From assembly GCA_010015675.1 (NCBI GenBank), contig ML976997.1:261173-319937 (forward strand): a stretch of DNA of 58,765 nucleotides, in the 5' to 3' direction. Source of the stretch: Byssothecium circinans. Lineage: Eukaryota > Ascomycota > Dothideomycetes > Pleosporales > Massarinaceae. The position numbers and the translations under genes are program-made. The notes under the pieces are model-generated. The model worked only from the letters and a program-made list of their open reading frames with translations. It had not been told where the DNA came from and made no database searches. Below, one piece after another: positions 11,825 to 22,087 of the stretch (the first letter of the stretch is position 1; each line of letters begins with the position of its first letter).

Positions 11825-13132
11825 TTCCCAAAGTTATAGTACCGCAATCCGCACCGTCGGCTTGTGCACTGCTTAGGAAATGTAGATAAAATCAAATGTT
11901 GGGAGGTAGAACAAGCGAGCAGAAGTCAAGTGAGGTTCGCACAAAGCATTACTTAAAAAGATATTAAAAGCTCGTGGAAGCCTGAATGACTAGGATCGAT
12001 ACGAAAGAGTGCGTTATTAGCCAACGACGGTCCTACATACATGTGTCGCTTGGCCGCATTTTGCTGCTTGCCATGCCGCACCGTACTGTTCGTTCGGGGT
12101 AATGTTCACCCTGCCCAGAGTGTTAAGCTGTTGATGGGCGAATGATGGCTGCGAGAGGGGTGGAGCGCCAATGTCTCCGTGTCCCGAGGTGGTGAAGCGG
12201 TTCGGCGGAGATGGAGAAAGCGGTTTGGTGGGGTGTTAATCTGGGGAAGGTGGGTGACAACGGGCCGATACTCCATCCTGGTCGTGTCGCTTGGGAGACT
12301 GGGGTAAGAGCGGTATGACGGCATTATTACAATTCTCGATGTCGGCAGTACCTGTCACTTCAAGCATAAAAGAAGTTGGCTTTATCAAGCTGTGTTCCCC
12401 ATGAGATGGTAGAAGAATGAGAGTACTCTTGGCTCGTAATGGAGCTACGTGTGCATAAATGAAGCATCCGTCTGTGGGGATCCTTTAGCTCATCATTAGC
12501 GATAAGGTTCAAAAGAAAGCAAGAGAATTAGCGACTTCATATGTATTAATTCGAGTACATAGAAGAGGAATATCAAAGTAGTTTTAATACCACGCAAACC
12601 CTTTTGCAATACCATCCACTCGCCGTTGACACCCACGCATCCACGCTAACCCAAAACGACCACTCACGAGGGCTACCATCTCATCACCCATCAAGTCCAG
12701 CTTCAAATCATCACCAACTTTCCATACCTCCACGCCTCCCTACGGGCATCAAACCTCTCTTATATCACACCACCCAACCCAGATTTCCCACAAATCATTC
12801 CCAACCTGCCCACAACACTTGCCAAGTTCTGTCAATGACGTATGTGAAGCAGATCAAGGCAAAAGTGGCACCTGCACTGCCACGCCTTGATATCTCGAGA
12901 AAAACGTGATGATATAGATAGACGGGGGAAAACCCAGATATAATGGGAAAACTATGCCTTCGTGTCTAGTCATCGTTATCCTTTATCCACAAGAAAGACA
13001 TAGCCTTGGGCAATCATTGAGCTTTATCACAGCCCTAGAGCAGAAGTCCAAGCACAGTTCCATCTCCCAAAACTCTGGAAAGCATACTCAAACTTCAACA
13101 ACACGTTACTCCATCTCCCCACCAGCAGCACC
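11825..13132. other. Divergent intergenic region between the MFS transporter and the GH128 gene
   Basis: About 1.3 kb. It contains a GC-rich patch with two related 12-mers, GCGGTTCGGCGG at 12197-12208 and GCGGTTTGGTGG at 12220-12231, which resemble the repeats at the left window edge and may be a short transposon scar. Pyrimidine-rich sequence between 12600 and 13130 fits the 5' leader of the GH128 gene. Open frames here (for example 12604-12909 and 12954-13388) look like chance frames in C-rich DNA. Confidence 0.45.
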
Positions 13133-14146
13133 ATGCTCCCACCTACGCACCGTTCCAGAAGACAAAGAAGGATCATCACTTGCACCCTCCTCACAACATC
13201 CCTCTTCCAAACCGCAACCGCGCAAGCCCACCGCGCCTCAAAACGCGGTCTCTCCTATGTCGCTAACGCCAACGCACCCGACAACTCGCTCCTCACAACC
13301 ACAACCTCACCCATATCCTGGTACTACAACTGGTCGCCCTACCCACCACCCCAGGTTCCCTCCAACAATCTCTCCTTCGTACCCCTGATCCACGGAACTT
13401 CCGAAGCGTCATCCTCTCAAGTATCGAATCAAATAAACTCGTTGCCTCCATCGTCGACACACATCCTCAGTTTCAACGAACCCGACGGCAGTAAAGATAG
13501 TGGCGGAAGTAGTATTACGCCCGAGGATGCGGCCAAGTCATATATTGAGCACATAGTGCCGTACAGAAACAATGGGCGGAAATGGAAGATCTCGCATCCT
13601 AGCACGACGGGGTCGGGGAATGGATTAGAATGGTTGAAGAAGTTCAATGAATCGTGTTATAAAATTGACGGGAAGAATGGTTGTCCGACAGACTTCATCG
13701 CTGCCCATTGGTATGGCGGGTTCTCTGGTCTGGCGGGTTGGTTGGGGACACTTAATGAGTTTTATAACACAAATACGTCGAGGGATCCGCCGATTAAGAT
13801 CTGGGTTACTGAATTGGCACTGCCGCAAATGGATGCTGAGGCGACGCTGCAGATGATGAATCAGACACTACCCTATTTAGATGGGCAAGAGAATGTGGAA
13901 AAATACGCGTGGTTCGGGGCTTTCAGAACTCGGAATGCGAATGGGTGGACAGGAGACGGTGTGGCGCTCTTTGACAATAGCGGAGGTCTGACGAAATTGG
14001 GAGCGCTATATCTTGGAGGAGAAGCGAATGGGTTCAAGGAAGGGCAAAAGGGGGAAGGAAACACGGACGCAGCCGGACATGTGTTCGTGAGCTGGAGCTT
14101 GTTGTTATGTTTATCATTAGCTGCTGGCATATTTGGCACGTTTTGA
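13133..14146 (+). CDS. GPI-anchored glycoside hydrolase family 128 (Asl1-like, beta-1,3-glucanase), 337 aa
   Basis: Predicted extracellular endo-beta-1,3-glucanase acting on fungal cell-wall or other beta-1,3-glucan. One exon. Residues 1-30 form a basic N-terminus plus hydrophobic signal peptide, and a Lys-Arg at 37-38 is a plausible Kex2 site. The catalytic domain spans about 40-295: the general acid/base is E116 in LSFNEPD, the nucleophile is E227 in IWVTELALPQMD, and AAHWYGG (about 190-196) is a further conserved strand of the TIM barrel. The C-terminus (about 313-337) is a Gly/Asn spacer followed by a hydrophobic tail, as expected for GPI attachment. Family membership rests on the Asl1-type motifs. 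It converges on the uL22 gene, whose stop codon lies 196 bp away. Confidence 0.88.
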   Translation: MLPPTHRSRRQRRIITCTLLTTSLFQTATAQAHRASKRGLSYVANANAPDNSLLTTTTSPISWYYNWSPYPPPQVPSNNLSFVPLIHGTSEASSSQVSNQINSLPPSSTHILSFNEPDGSKDSGGSSITPEDAAKSYIEHIVPYRNNGRKWKISHPSTTGSGNGLEWLKKFNESCYKIDGKNGCPTDFIAAHWYGGFSGLAGWLGTLNEFYNTNTSRDPPIKIWVTELALPQMDAEATLQMMNQTLPYLDGQENVEKYAWFGAFRTRNANGWTGDGVALFDNSGGLTKLGALYLGGEANGFKEGQKGEGNTDAAGHVFVSWSLLLCLSLAAGIFGTF

Positions 14147-14342
14147 TTGTAGACAATAAAAGTGAACCGTCATTGGAAACAGGCCTCATATTTGACGACC
14201 AGACACCAGAGAAATGGGGTCCCAATCATGCCGGGACCTACACGAAGGTGGAAAAACCCCTATGATCATTCGCTCATTGACTCCAGACCGTGCCCATGCC
14301 GCCCACGTTTTCATTCGCCATCCGACCCCTCTTTTTACTCCC

Positions 14343-15166
14343 TTACGCAGCGGTAATAGCCCTGCGGGTCTCGCGGCCACGTTGCCTGGAGTTCAATCGG
14401 CGCTCGACGGTCTGATCAGCCTTTTGTACGTTCTCGGGGGCCTCGACGAGGATCAACTCGATGTGGCACGGGTTTGACATGTAAGGGTTGATCTAATGCT
14501 ATTAGCAGCTGTGATGCAATTGCGATTCGTGGTACATACACGACCATGGGCACGGTATGTACGCCTTCGCTGCTTGGGTGCCTGGTTGACCTGGATGTGC
14601 TTGACGATCAAGTTGCTGGTGTCAAGGCCCTTGGTGTCGGCGTTGGCCTCCGCGTTCTTGAGTAGACCGAGCAGGAACTCGGCGGACTTGACAGGCCAGC
14701 GGGCCTTGGAGACACCGAAAGCCTTGCCTGTGTATCGTCAACGTTTGCCCTTCGTGCTCTCTTCTCCCAAATATCTGCGCCAGTATGTTCTTCACATCCT
14801 CATCTTCCAAAATTTCGCTCTGCCATCTCCTGTTTCAACTAATCATGCCAGCGTAAGGTACTCACCCTGTGCGGTTCGGCCAGTGCTGCCGGCATATCGC
14901 CTCATCGGGACGGCCTCCTTGTGCTCCAAAACATTGCCGAGGAAGGTGACGGCACGCTCAAGCTTCCAGCCGTTGATCGCCTGGGCAGTCTCGCGGGTAT
15001 TCTTGAAAGAAGTGCGGAGGTAGCTGCCGCGGGCACGAGCAGACTTCTCGTTCGCGATCTCGGCGGCGTAGCGGACCTGGGATGCCAATTAGCTGGTGTC
15101 GCATTTTGCGAGCATATAATCATTGTAGATAATGATAATGGGCATAGTAGAGCGGCGACGTACCAT
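14343..15166 (-). CDS. RPL17: 60S ribosomal protein uL22 (yeast Rpl17), 183 aa
   Basis: Component of the large ribosomal subunit lining the nascent-peptide exit tunnel. Four exons: 15164-15166 (only the ATG), 14866-15076, 14540-14727 and 14343-14492, with introns of 87, 138 and 47 nt. Diagnostic stretches are [59 protein letters not shown] and [20 protein letters not shown], in the order of the family. The C-terminus is basic ([14 protein letters not shown]). The start is decided by splicing: ATG is directly followed by GTACGT and joins VRYAAEI, giving the family's standard MVRYAAEI. A later ATG at 15088 would give MASQVRYAA and sits inside the intron. It is divergent from fibrillarin across 298 bp. 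Confidence 0.95.
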
Positions 15167-15464
15167 CGTGAGTGCGGGTGAGTGTGCTGTGTTGTTAGTG
15201 AGGTCGGTTCAGAGGTGTTGGCTGTCACGAAAATTGATCAGTTCGTGGGCTCGCCAGCGCACTAGCCTATCAGAGTACCAGCGCCAAGATTACTCGGAAC
15301 AATACTCGGTCCGCCACCAGCAGCCCAATCAGTAAGCTCTGCGCTAAATATCGAAAAATTGTTGCGGAAGCTCAACTTTGGCCTACGACAAGCTTTTCTC
15401 CAGACGCACTCCACCACAACTTCGACTCACCAACACGCTTTTCAAAGCGATCTAATACGATACA
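15167..15464. promoter_or_regulatory. Shared bidirectional promoter of uL22 and fibrillarin
   Basis: A 298-bp gap separates the two divergent start codons of a ribosomal protein gene and a ribosome-biogenesis gene, so both promoters must lie here. TCGAAAAATT at 15351-15360 resembles the RRPE element (GAAAAATTT) of yeast ribosome-biogenesis promoters, and pyrimidine-rich DNA precedes the fibrillarin start. The shared location is seen; co-regulation and the RRPE match are inference. Confidence 0.6.
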
Positions 15465-16510
15465 ATGGCATTTACCCCGCGCGGACGTGGTGGTAGCAGG
15501 GGTGGATTTAGCGGCGGTGATCGTGGTGGTCGCGGTGGAGCTCGAGGTGGACGAGGTGGTGCTCGCGGTGGAGGACGAGGCGGATTTGGAGACCGTGGAG
15601 GCCGCGGTGCCCCGAGGGGTGCCCGTGGAGGGGCGCGCGGTCGTGGAGGCGCTGGTGGTGCAAGGGGTGGAGCGTGAGTGCTTTGATGGAGAAATTGTCT
15701 CTACTTGAGAGCTAACAATCATACAGCAAGACCATTGTCGAGCCGCATCGTCACGCTGGCGTCTTTGTCGGACGCGGAAAGGAAGATCACCTGCTCACCA
15801 AGAACTTGACACCTGGAGAGAGCGTCTACGGCGAAAAGCGCATTTCTGTATCCTCGGGAGACAAGGCGGACGGTGATGCTACCGCTACCAATGTCGAGTA
15901 CCGCGTGTGGAACCCCTTCCGAAGCAAGCTTGCTGCTGCCATTCTGGGTGGTCTGGACGAAATCTACATCCGCCCCGGAGCCAAAGTGCTGTATCTCGGT
16001 GCCGCCTCAGGAACATCAGTCTCCCATGTGGCCGATATTGTCGGGCCTGAGGGTACTGTCTATGCTGTCGAGTTTTCGCACCGATCCGGCCGTGATCTGA
16101 TCAACATGGCGACGCACCGCACGAACGTCATTCCCATCGTCGACGACGCCCGTCACCCTCTCAAATACCGCATGCTACTCCCCATGGTGGACGTTGTATT
16201 CGCTGATGTTGCTCAACCTGGTATGTCCAACCCTACCGCACGACTGATTAGTTTTCACTAATTTTTTGCAGACCAAGCACGTATCGTCGGTCTCAACGCC
16301 AGCCTCTTCTTGAAGGCCGGCGGCGGTGTCCTCATCTCCATCAAGGCCAACTGTATCGACAGCACCGCAGAACCCGAGGTAGTGTTCGCCGCAGAAGTCC
16401 AAAAGATGCGGGAAATGGGCATGAAGCCAAAGTACCAGCTGACTCTCGAGCCTTTCGAGCGTGACCACGCAATCGTGGCTGCCATCTACGAGAGGCCTAC
16501 ATCAGCATAA
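15465..16510 (+). CDS. NOP1: Fibrillarin, rRNA 2'-O-methyltransferase, 313 aa
   Basis: Nucleolar methyltransferase of box C/D snoRNPs; it methylates ribose 2'-OH groups in rRNA and glutamine of histone H2A. Three exons: 15465-15673, 15727-16220 and 16272-16510, with introns of 53 and 51 nt. Residues 1-70 are the Gly/Arg-rich domain, almost pure RGG repeats and all in exon 1. The methyltransferase domain follows: [20 protein letters not shown] (about 157-176) is AdoMet motif I, then [26 protein letters not shown] and [17 protein letters not shown], which is reconstituted exactly across intron 2. The C-terminus ends in a conserved FERDHAIV segment. Length agrees with fungal fibrillarins (about 305-330 aa). 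Confidence 0.97.
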
Positions 16511-16728
16511 ACAGGTGCACGACTGGCGCGGACGTTTCATGTATGACGAGATGGATGGACATGTGTGTATACCTCAATCTCGGGGCGACGGGCGTTTCAG
16601 GCGCAGGACAAAGGGATTATCTGTGATTCCATAGGTTCACCGGTTATGGAAAAGACTTGAATTTATGTTTGCATTATTTCGTTCATCTTGCGTCTATCAT
16701 GATTCCTTCATCCCGTCTCTCCCTCTCC

Positions 16729-17212
16729 TCAGTTTGGCCCGTCGAATCCACCAAGGAAGTCACATCTGTACGAACTAATCACATCGCTGTACCCATATCT
16801 CGACAAGTTCATTATACCCGGAAACGTGAACGGGAACGCTTTGCCGGTGCAGTCATAGTTCGGGTAGGCCGCGCAGAAGGTATCTTTATCGGGGCCGCCG
16901 GAGCTAATCTTGTCGTTCCAGTTGTCGGTGACATTGTCTAGAGAAGTTAGTCCAGTGTGTTAACAAAACGGATAATGGATGTAGGACGCACAGCATTTCC
17001 CCGGCTCCACCTCGAAGTTCTCACAGATCCCTTTGAAGGCTGCATCATCACAGAGATATATGTGTGTCTTTGCTAGAGCGGGAGGAGGGTCGTCTCTGTT
17101 CACTATTAGTAGAGAATTCGATGGTGTGGAAAGGTGGATTGGACCTTGGAATAATAGGCGCGGCACGGACTGCGGCAGTGAAGGCAATGAGGACGCCAGT
17201 GATTACCTTCAT
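16729..17212 (-). CDS. Small secreted cysteine-rich protein, 126 aa
   Basis: Function unknown; effector-like features. Three exons by frame and splice logic: 17145-17212, 16992-17095 and 16729-16937, with introns of 49 and 54 nt. The signal peptide is MKVITGVLIAFTAAVRA, followed by a short Pro/Asp-rich pro-segment. Six cysteines lie at 38, 47, 57, 79, 87 and 116 (even number, fitting three disulfides). Two similar blocks are visible: THIYLCDDAAFKGIC and FCAAYPNYDCTGKAF, each a hydrophobic strand, Cys, about eight residues, Cys. With NWNDKISSGGPDK between them this suggests a duplicated beta-gamma-crystallin-like motif (inference). The first intron has a weak GTCCAA donor but a good CTAAT branch point and CAG acceptor. 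It converges on fibrillarin (stops 218 bp apart). Confidence 0.72.
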
Positions 17213-18178
17213 GGTCAGTGTATGCCGCCGATTTAGCTGGCGAGGAGGTTTCAAATGTGGCACTTTTACCTTTCAAGGTCACCAGCCTTGTGTTAAAAGT
17301 GGACATCCCTTGGGATCTTGACATGACACCCGCATTCCTCGCGTCCACCAAAGCGTACGCGTCTGCATAGCGTCTTGCTTTGTCATATGTCCTCTTTTCA
17401 ACTATTCCTTGCATCCTGGAGGACTCTAGCGGGTAAATAGAATAGCTGGTGCAGTGATCCCTCTTATGGTTTGAGCTTCTTGAATTGTAGCTCGACTGTT
17501 GATCATGACTATACATTTTACAAAACTTCATGGGCACCAAGATTTTCAGCTCATTCATATTGTGAGTTTCCAAACAAATATGAGTAGGAGCATTTCAAAC
17601 CATGCGTGGTCCATCTGCACGATGAATTTGCAACTTTATTCTCTTGCAAACACAATACCATTCCTGGCTAGTTTTAAAATTCTACAGTGATTTTGGATAT
17701 TACATCGCATTGTTCCGAGCGCAAGAAAGTAAATAATGGTTGTTTCCAGCAGAAGAAGCGCGCTAACCCAATAAGGCATCGCGCTTTCTCCACTTTCCCT
17801 CACCTCCAAGAGCATCTTCGATTTGTGCGGCAACTCTTCGGCCAACATCGCATCCTACTCGTTGAGAAAGATTTCCTGGAATAAACTGCTAGTATAAGAT
17901 AATACCACGTTGGAAAGTTCGCCGCTTTTCACTCGCCGCTATTCCTGCAAACGCCAATACAAGAGCGAAACATCAACACCCGACTCGAACCTCCTACTTT
18001 AGGACTCTCCACCGCAGAGCCATCTTAGCAATCTACCTACAAGCATCATCAACAATCCAAGCCCACCTATCCAACACGTTTCAGACACTTTCAGCACGCT
18101 TGCGGGGAGAGCTTTGCACATTCGTGACCGCGCTTAAGCGCCTAGTCAACTTTTCCACACCACGTACAGAACTACAGC
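17213..18178. other. Divergent intergenic region of about 970 bp
   Basis: Holds the upstream regions of the small secreted protein (minus) and of APC10 (plus). The 17900-18178 part is C-rich and fits the APC10 leader. No further gene, RNA or repeat is apparent. Confidence 0.5.
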
Positions 18179-19797
18179 ATGCCAAATCGTCGACGAGGAC
18201 TGCCATCCCCGCCATTGGCGGCGGAAGCTCTATCAGAGAGTGAGGAAGAGTTTGCGGATGAAGGTGTCATGGAGGGCGAGGAGGAGGAGATGATTGAAGA
18301 GATGGACGAAGAGGAAGAAGAAGAAGAAGGTGAAATGGGAGAGGAAGAGGAGGAGCTATTAGGTGAGTTTTGCGCTACATCAGTCGTTAAATTTCGTGGT
18401 TCCTTGATCAAAGGTTTCTCATGTGTTGGACATGGGATGTTTCATGCTGTGTTGGCATGTCCCTTGTTTAACTCGCTATGTTTGCCCCAGTTTTGATAAT
18501 CACCATCCCCACCGTCCTGCACGTTTCCTATCTCCCGTGCAGTGGCACCTCTCGGTGTTGGTCTCCTTTATTTTCATTCGTTTTTTCGTACTCGAAACAG
18601 CATGTCTATTCCTCTCAGTCAAATCGACACCCTCACCTGTACTCCACCCTTTCTCAATCCGCCAAGCCCCGATATATCTTTCATCACCGCATTACAAAAG
18701 ATTAACAGCCTCCAGCCTCCCCACCGCTATCCCCCTCCCACCTCACTTCCACCCTCCCACACCCCAACTTCCGCGAAATCTCCACCCTCGCCTCCTGGAC
18801 CGTCTCCTCCAGCAAACCCGGCTGTTCGATCCCCCAACTCCGACACCCATCAACGCAACAATTCTGGCAATCCGACGGTCCCCAACCACACTACCTAAAC
18901 ATCCACTTCTTCAAACTCGTCCGCATCGTTGGGCTGCGCTTGTACCTCGACTTCGAGGCTGATGAGAGCTATACGCCGACGCGCATTGTGCTGCTTGCGG
19001 GAAGTGGGATGAATGACCTAGTCGAGTGGGGCGAGATGAAGTTGGAGAGTCCAAGGGGATGGATATGGGCGGATTTCGAGGGCGTAGGGGATGTAGATAG
19101 TGAGGATGACGATGATTCTGACGAAGAAGACGGGGATGAGGAAAATGCGGCTCCGAGCGCGATCGCGGGAGCAGAGAGACGTACGCATATCGAAATCGGT
19201 ACACCAGATAACCGCGCAGCCCAAGTTCCAAACAACGAGGACAGCACCTCCGACTTCGAGAACACGGCTCCTCACACCCACACCGCACATCCTCCTCCCA
19301 CAACAGCAGCTACGCCAAACGACCCCATGATGCTCGATCCTACACCCGACCCTGCCGCTCCGCCCATCCACCACCACCACCAACAACACGCCACCCATAA
19401 CAACAACAACACTCCCACCCTCCCCCGCCCGCACCCACGCCACCCCTTCACACCCCTCTCGCCAAACCCGTCTACCTCCCTCGCCCGGAAAAAGAAACCA
19501 AAACTCCCCGTCTTAAGATGCCACCTCGTGCAAATCAAGATCCTCGAGAACCATCAGAATGGGAAGGACACGCACCTTCGGGGCCTGCAGATTTTCGCGC
19601 TGGATGGGGAGAAAGAGGGTGTTGGGGAGGGAAGAAGGAGGGGTGTTATGAGGAAAAAGATCGCTGGTGGTGGAGTTGGGAGGCTTGAGGGGCAGGGAGA
19701 AGGGGGAAAGGGTGGCGTGGTTGTAAAGGAGAGGAAGAAGGCGGTTAGGGGGTTGGCGAGGAGTGCGTGGATGGGGGAACCTCCTCCTCTGCGCTGA
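18179..19797 (+). CDS. APC10: Anaphase-promoting complex subunit 10 (Doc1), 421 aa in the simplest model
   Basis: Processivity subunit of the APC/C ubiquitin ligase; its DOC domain helps bind degron substrates. Exons 18179-18362 and 18716-19797, intron 353 nt. Exon 1 encodes a strongly acidic stretch (poly-Glu, residues 23-61). DOC-domain signatures are REISTLASWTVSSSKPGC, FWQSDGPQPHYLNIHFFKLV, LYLDFEADESYTPTRIVLLA and CHLVQIKILENHQNGKDTH. About 141 low-complexity residues (roughly 184-324; acidic, then Thr/Pro/His/Asn-rich) interrupt the domain between GWIWADF and the RCHLVQ strand. The C-terminus is basic and ends Leu-Arg; animal and yeast APC10 end in an Ile-Arg tail that docks to TPR subunits. 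A frame-neutral 96-nt cassette exon (18543-18638) is possible inside the long intron and would give 453 aa. Confidence 0.87.
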
Positions 19798-20296
19798 GCT
19801 GGGCTGCTCTCGGAAACATTACACGTCTACCTGTACGTCAGTCAAACTGTATATGATGCATACAAGAGTATGGATGGAATCTGGGAATGAAGGGGTGAGC
19901 TGGATGGACTAGTATACTAGTACAACAATTGTATTACGAAACTTTCGTCTAGGAAGAAATCAAAATTACTCCGTTTCCATTTGCCGATCAGGCTCCAGGA
20001 GCCTATTGATCGAGTCAAATCCCTAGTCTATCTATGCTTGTTTTTTCCGTTTGCAGCGCCCAACGCTATGCATACGTACGTGAACTCTAAAGGTTTCAAA
20101 ACAAACCACCCACGCATCTCCCTTGCTTTTCCAGACTAAGTACGTCATTGCAAAGAATGACACATTAACCCCAGAGGCAATTCGCAAATAATATAGCCCA
20201 ACAGGGCCATATCCCACTTTCGGACCCCAACCCAAGAAAAAAAACCCGCGTGCTTTTACCGCAAGGCTTGAAAGACCCCATATCGTAGCAGGCCCC
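19798..20296. other. Convergent intergenic region (3' ends of APC10 and the elongase)
   Basis: About 500 bp between two convergent stop codons. An open frame on the minus strand into 20032-20385 is chance. Nothing else is seen. Confidence 0.5.
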
Positions 20297-22087
20297 TCAC
20301 GCCTCGCCATTCTCAGCCCCAGCCTTCTTCTCCACCGACTGCTCCTTCTGCTCCTTCTTGTCCCCCTTAGCCCCTTCCTTGGCACCTACAAGGTCCTTTG
20401 CGACTTTCCTCGCCCTCTCCTTAGTCTGCTCCTCTCCCTCCCCGATCCTCTCCAACTCCTGACTCACTCTCCCCTTGAACGAATCAATAAACTTCTTGTT
20501 CTCAGGGCTCAAGCTGCCATTTCTCGCCTCTCCATTAGGTTTCACCGCACGGCCCCTGAGCGCAGACGCGCCATTCATAATAGCAGTGCTGAAGCCGTCT
20601 TCGGCGGACTTGCCCAGCGATTCAATTTCGCGGTCAACGCCACGGAGAGCGTCACGGGTGGACTTTGCGATGACGGTGTGGTTGGTCGGGTGCCGAGCGT
20701 TGGGGGAAGTGCGCTTCATGTACGATTTGAAGAAGAAGCGCATGAAGAGGCCGGTGAGCGGGGCGAGGTAGATTAGGTTGAGGTAGACGGCGAAGGCTTG
20801 GCCTGAGGTGTCAATGCAAGGAACGTGCTGGTACTCGGTGCGGTAGAAGACGCGGTTGACCGTGTTGTGGATGACCTGTTGGGGCTGGTTGGTGACGGCG
20901 GTCTGGGCGAAGCTAATAGGCGAGGCATCGCCTGGTTGGTACACGTTCTCGGCGAGACCTTCGTCGCCTGCTGCGCGGTAGACGAGTTTCTTGAGGAAGG
21001 CAATAGCTGCACCGGTGGCTGGAGCGACGGCGGCAGAACTTGTGACGGAAGAGACAGCAGACACGACCGAGGGGTTTACTTTGGAGAAAACCTTCTCCGT
21101 CACATTGTACGGCACAGAGACCGGGACCGTGTACGAGACGAACAGGTGGCAGGCAGCGAATGCAACACCGACGAGAAACTGGGTGATTTGCATCGTGGTA
21201 AGGGTGCGCTTGACACGGTTCGGGACGCGAACTCTGAGGGCAGAGAGGGTGTAGTAAGTGTACTATGACTATCAGCAGAAGTTCTTGATGTAGGTGGTCG
21301 GCCAGTTACATACCATCATGGCGTGGATGCCAGAGTTGACAAGCGCAAACATCCAGATGGGGGGAGACATATAGCGGATTCCAGACCACATGCTGAGCAT
21401 GGCGCCAGCATGGTGGTATGTCTGAAGAGTGCTGCTTCGCTTGCCCTTCATAATGATGATAGCCGTGTCGAGAACCTCGTAGAACTTGGAGAGGTAGAAC
21501 CACCATCCCCACCAAGCCAGTCCCTCGTTCCAGATCCTGCCAACGTCGGTAGACTCAGGAAGTCCATTGCTGCCGATGCGGATCTGCGTATTCTTGCTCT
21601 CCCATCTGCTGCTGTTCGGATTGTAGGAGACGGCATCACCGAGCCCACGGGGACCGTGGATCTTGCACAAAGCGTCAACAGCGCCGACCACGGCGTTGTG
21701 CTCCGTGTAGTGGGGAATCGAGTGCTTCAGCGATCGGATCATAGCCCAACAAGTGACGGCTGAGTAGATAGCCAGGAACACATTGTGGAAAATGACAAAC
21801 ACATGGAAGGCGCGCGTCTTGCTAATTCTCCATGGCTGGTTTCCGTGCTTGCGGTTGTATTTGTTGAGGAGCGAGATGGTAACGGCGTATATCGACGCGA
21901 TGGTGAGGGGTACATATGGCGACAGCGCGCCGTTGTAGATGTGTTCGGGAATGGGGAACGGGTTTCTGAAGCTAACGTGATCGGCGACCGGGGGAGGGAT
22001 CGCAGGCGGCGCTGAGTCGGGTGGGAACTTGAAGACAGCCCACGAAGGCATGTCACCAGGGTATAGGCTCGGTCCTGCGCCAGACAT
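20297..22087 (-). CDS. ELO-family fatty acid elongase, 579 aa
   Basis: Predicted ER membrane beta-ketoacyl-CoA synthase (condensing enzyme) of very-long-chain fatty acid synthesis. Two exons: 21314-22087 and 20297-21262, intron 51 nt. Signatures: KFYEVLDTAIIIMKGK (201-216) is the KxxEVxDT motif; LQTYHHAGAMLSMW (221-234) carries the His pair; IWMFALVNSGIHAMM joined to YTYYTLSALRVRVP across the intron gives the N(S)xxHxxMYxYY motif; MQITQFLVGVAF is the following TM segment. The usual HxxHH box reads QxxHH here. A hydrophilic, charged C-terminal tail of roughly 140 residues (Lys/Glu-rich, no motif) makes it longer than yeast Elo1-3 (310-350 aa). It is upstream of no close partner; a gap of 1.1 kb separates it from the AIM3-like gene on the same strand. 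Confidence 0.9.

Noticed and set aside
14728..14865. Possible snoRNA in the uL22 introns
   Set aside because: No convincing box C (RTGATGA) with box D (CTGA) pair or box H/ACA was found in either of the two larger introns.
17048..17263. Unspliced 71-codon frame, and a 31-nt intron version of the small secreted protein
   Set aside because: A 31-nt intron is too short for fungi; a 49-nt intron with branch site and acceptor gives a consistent frame and keeps both signal peptide and cysteines.
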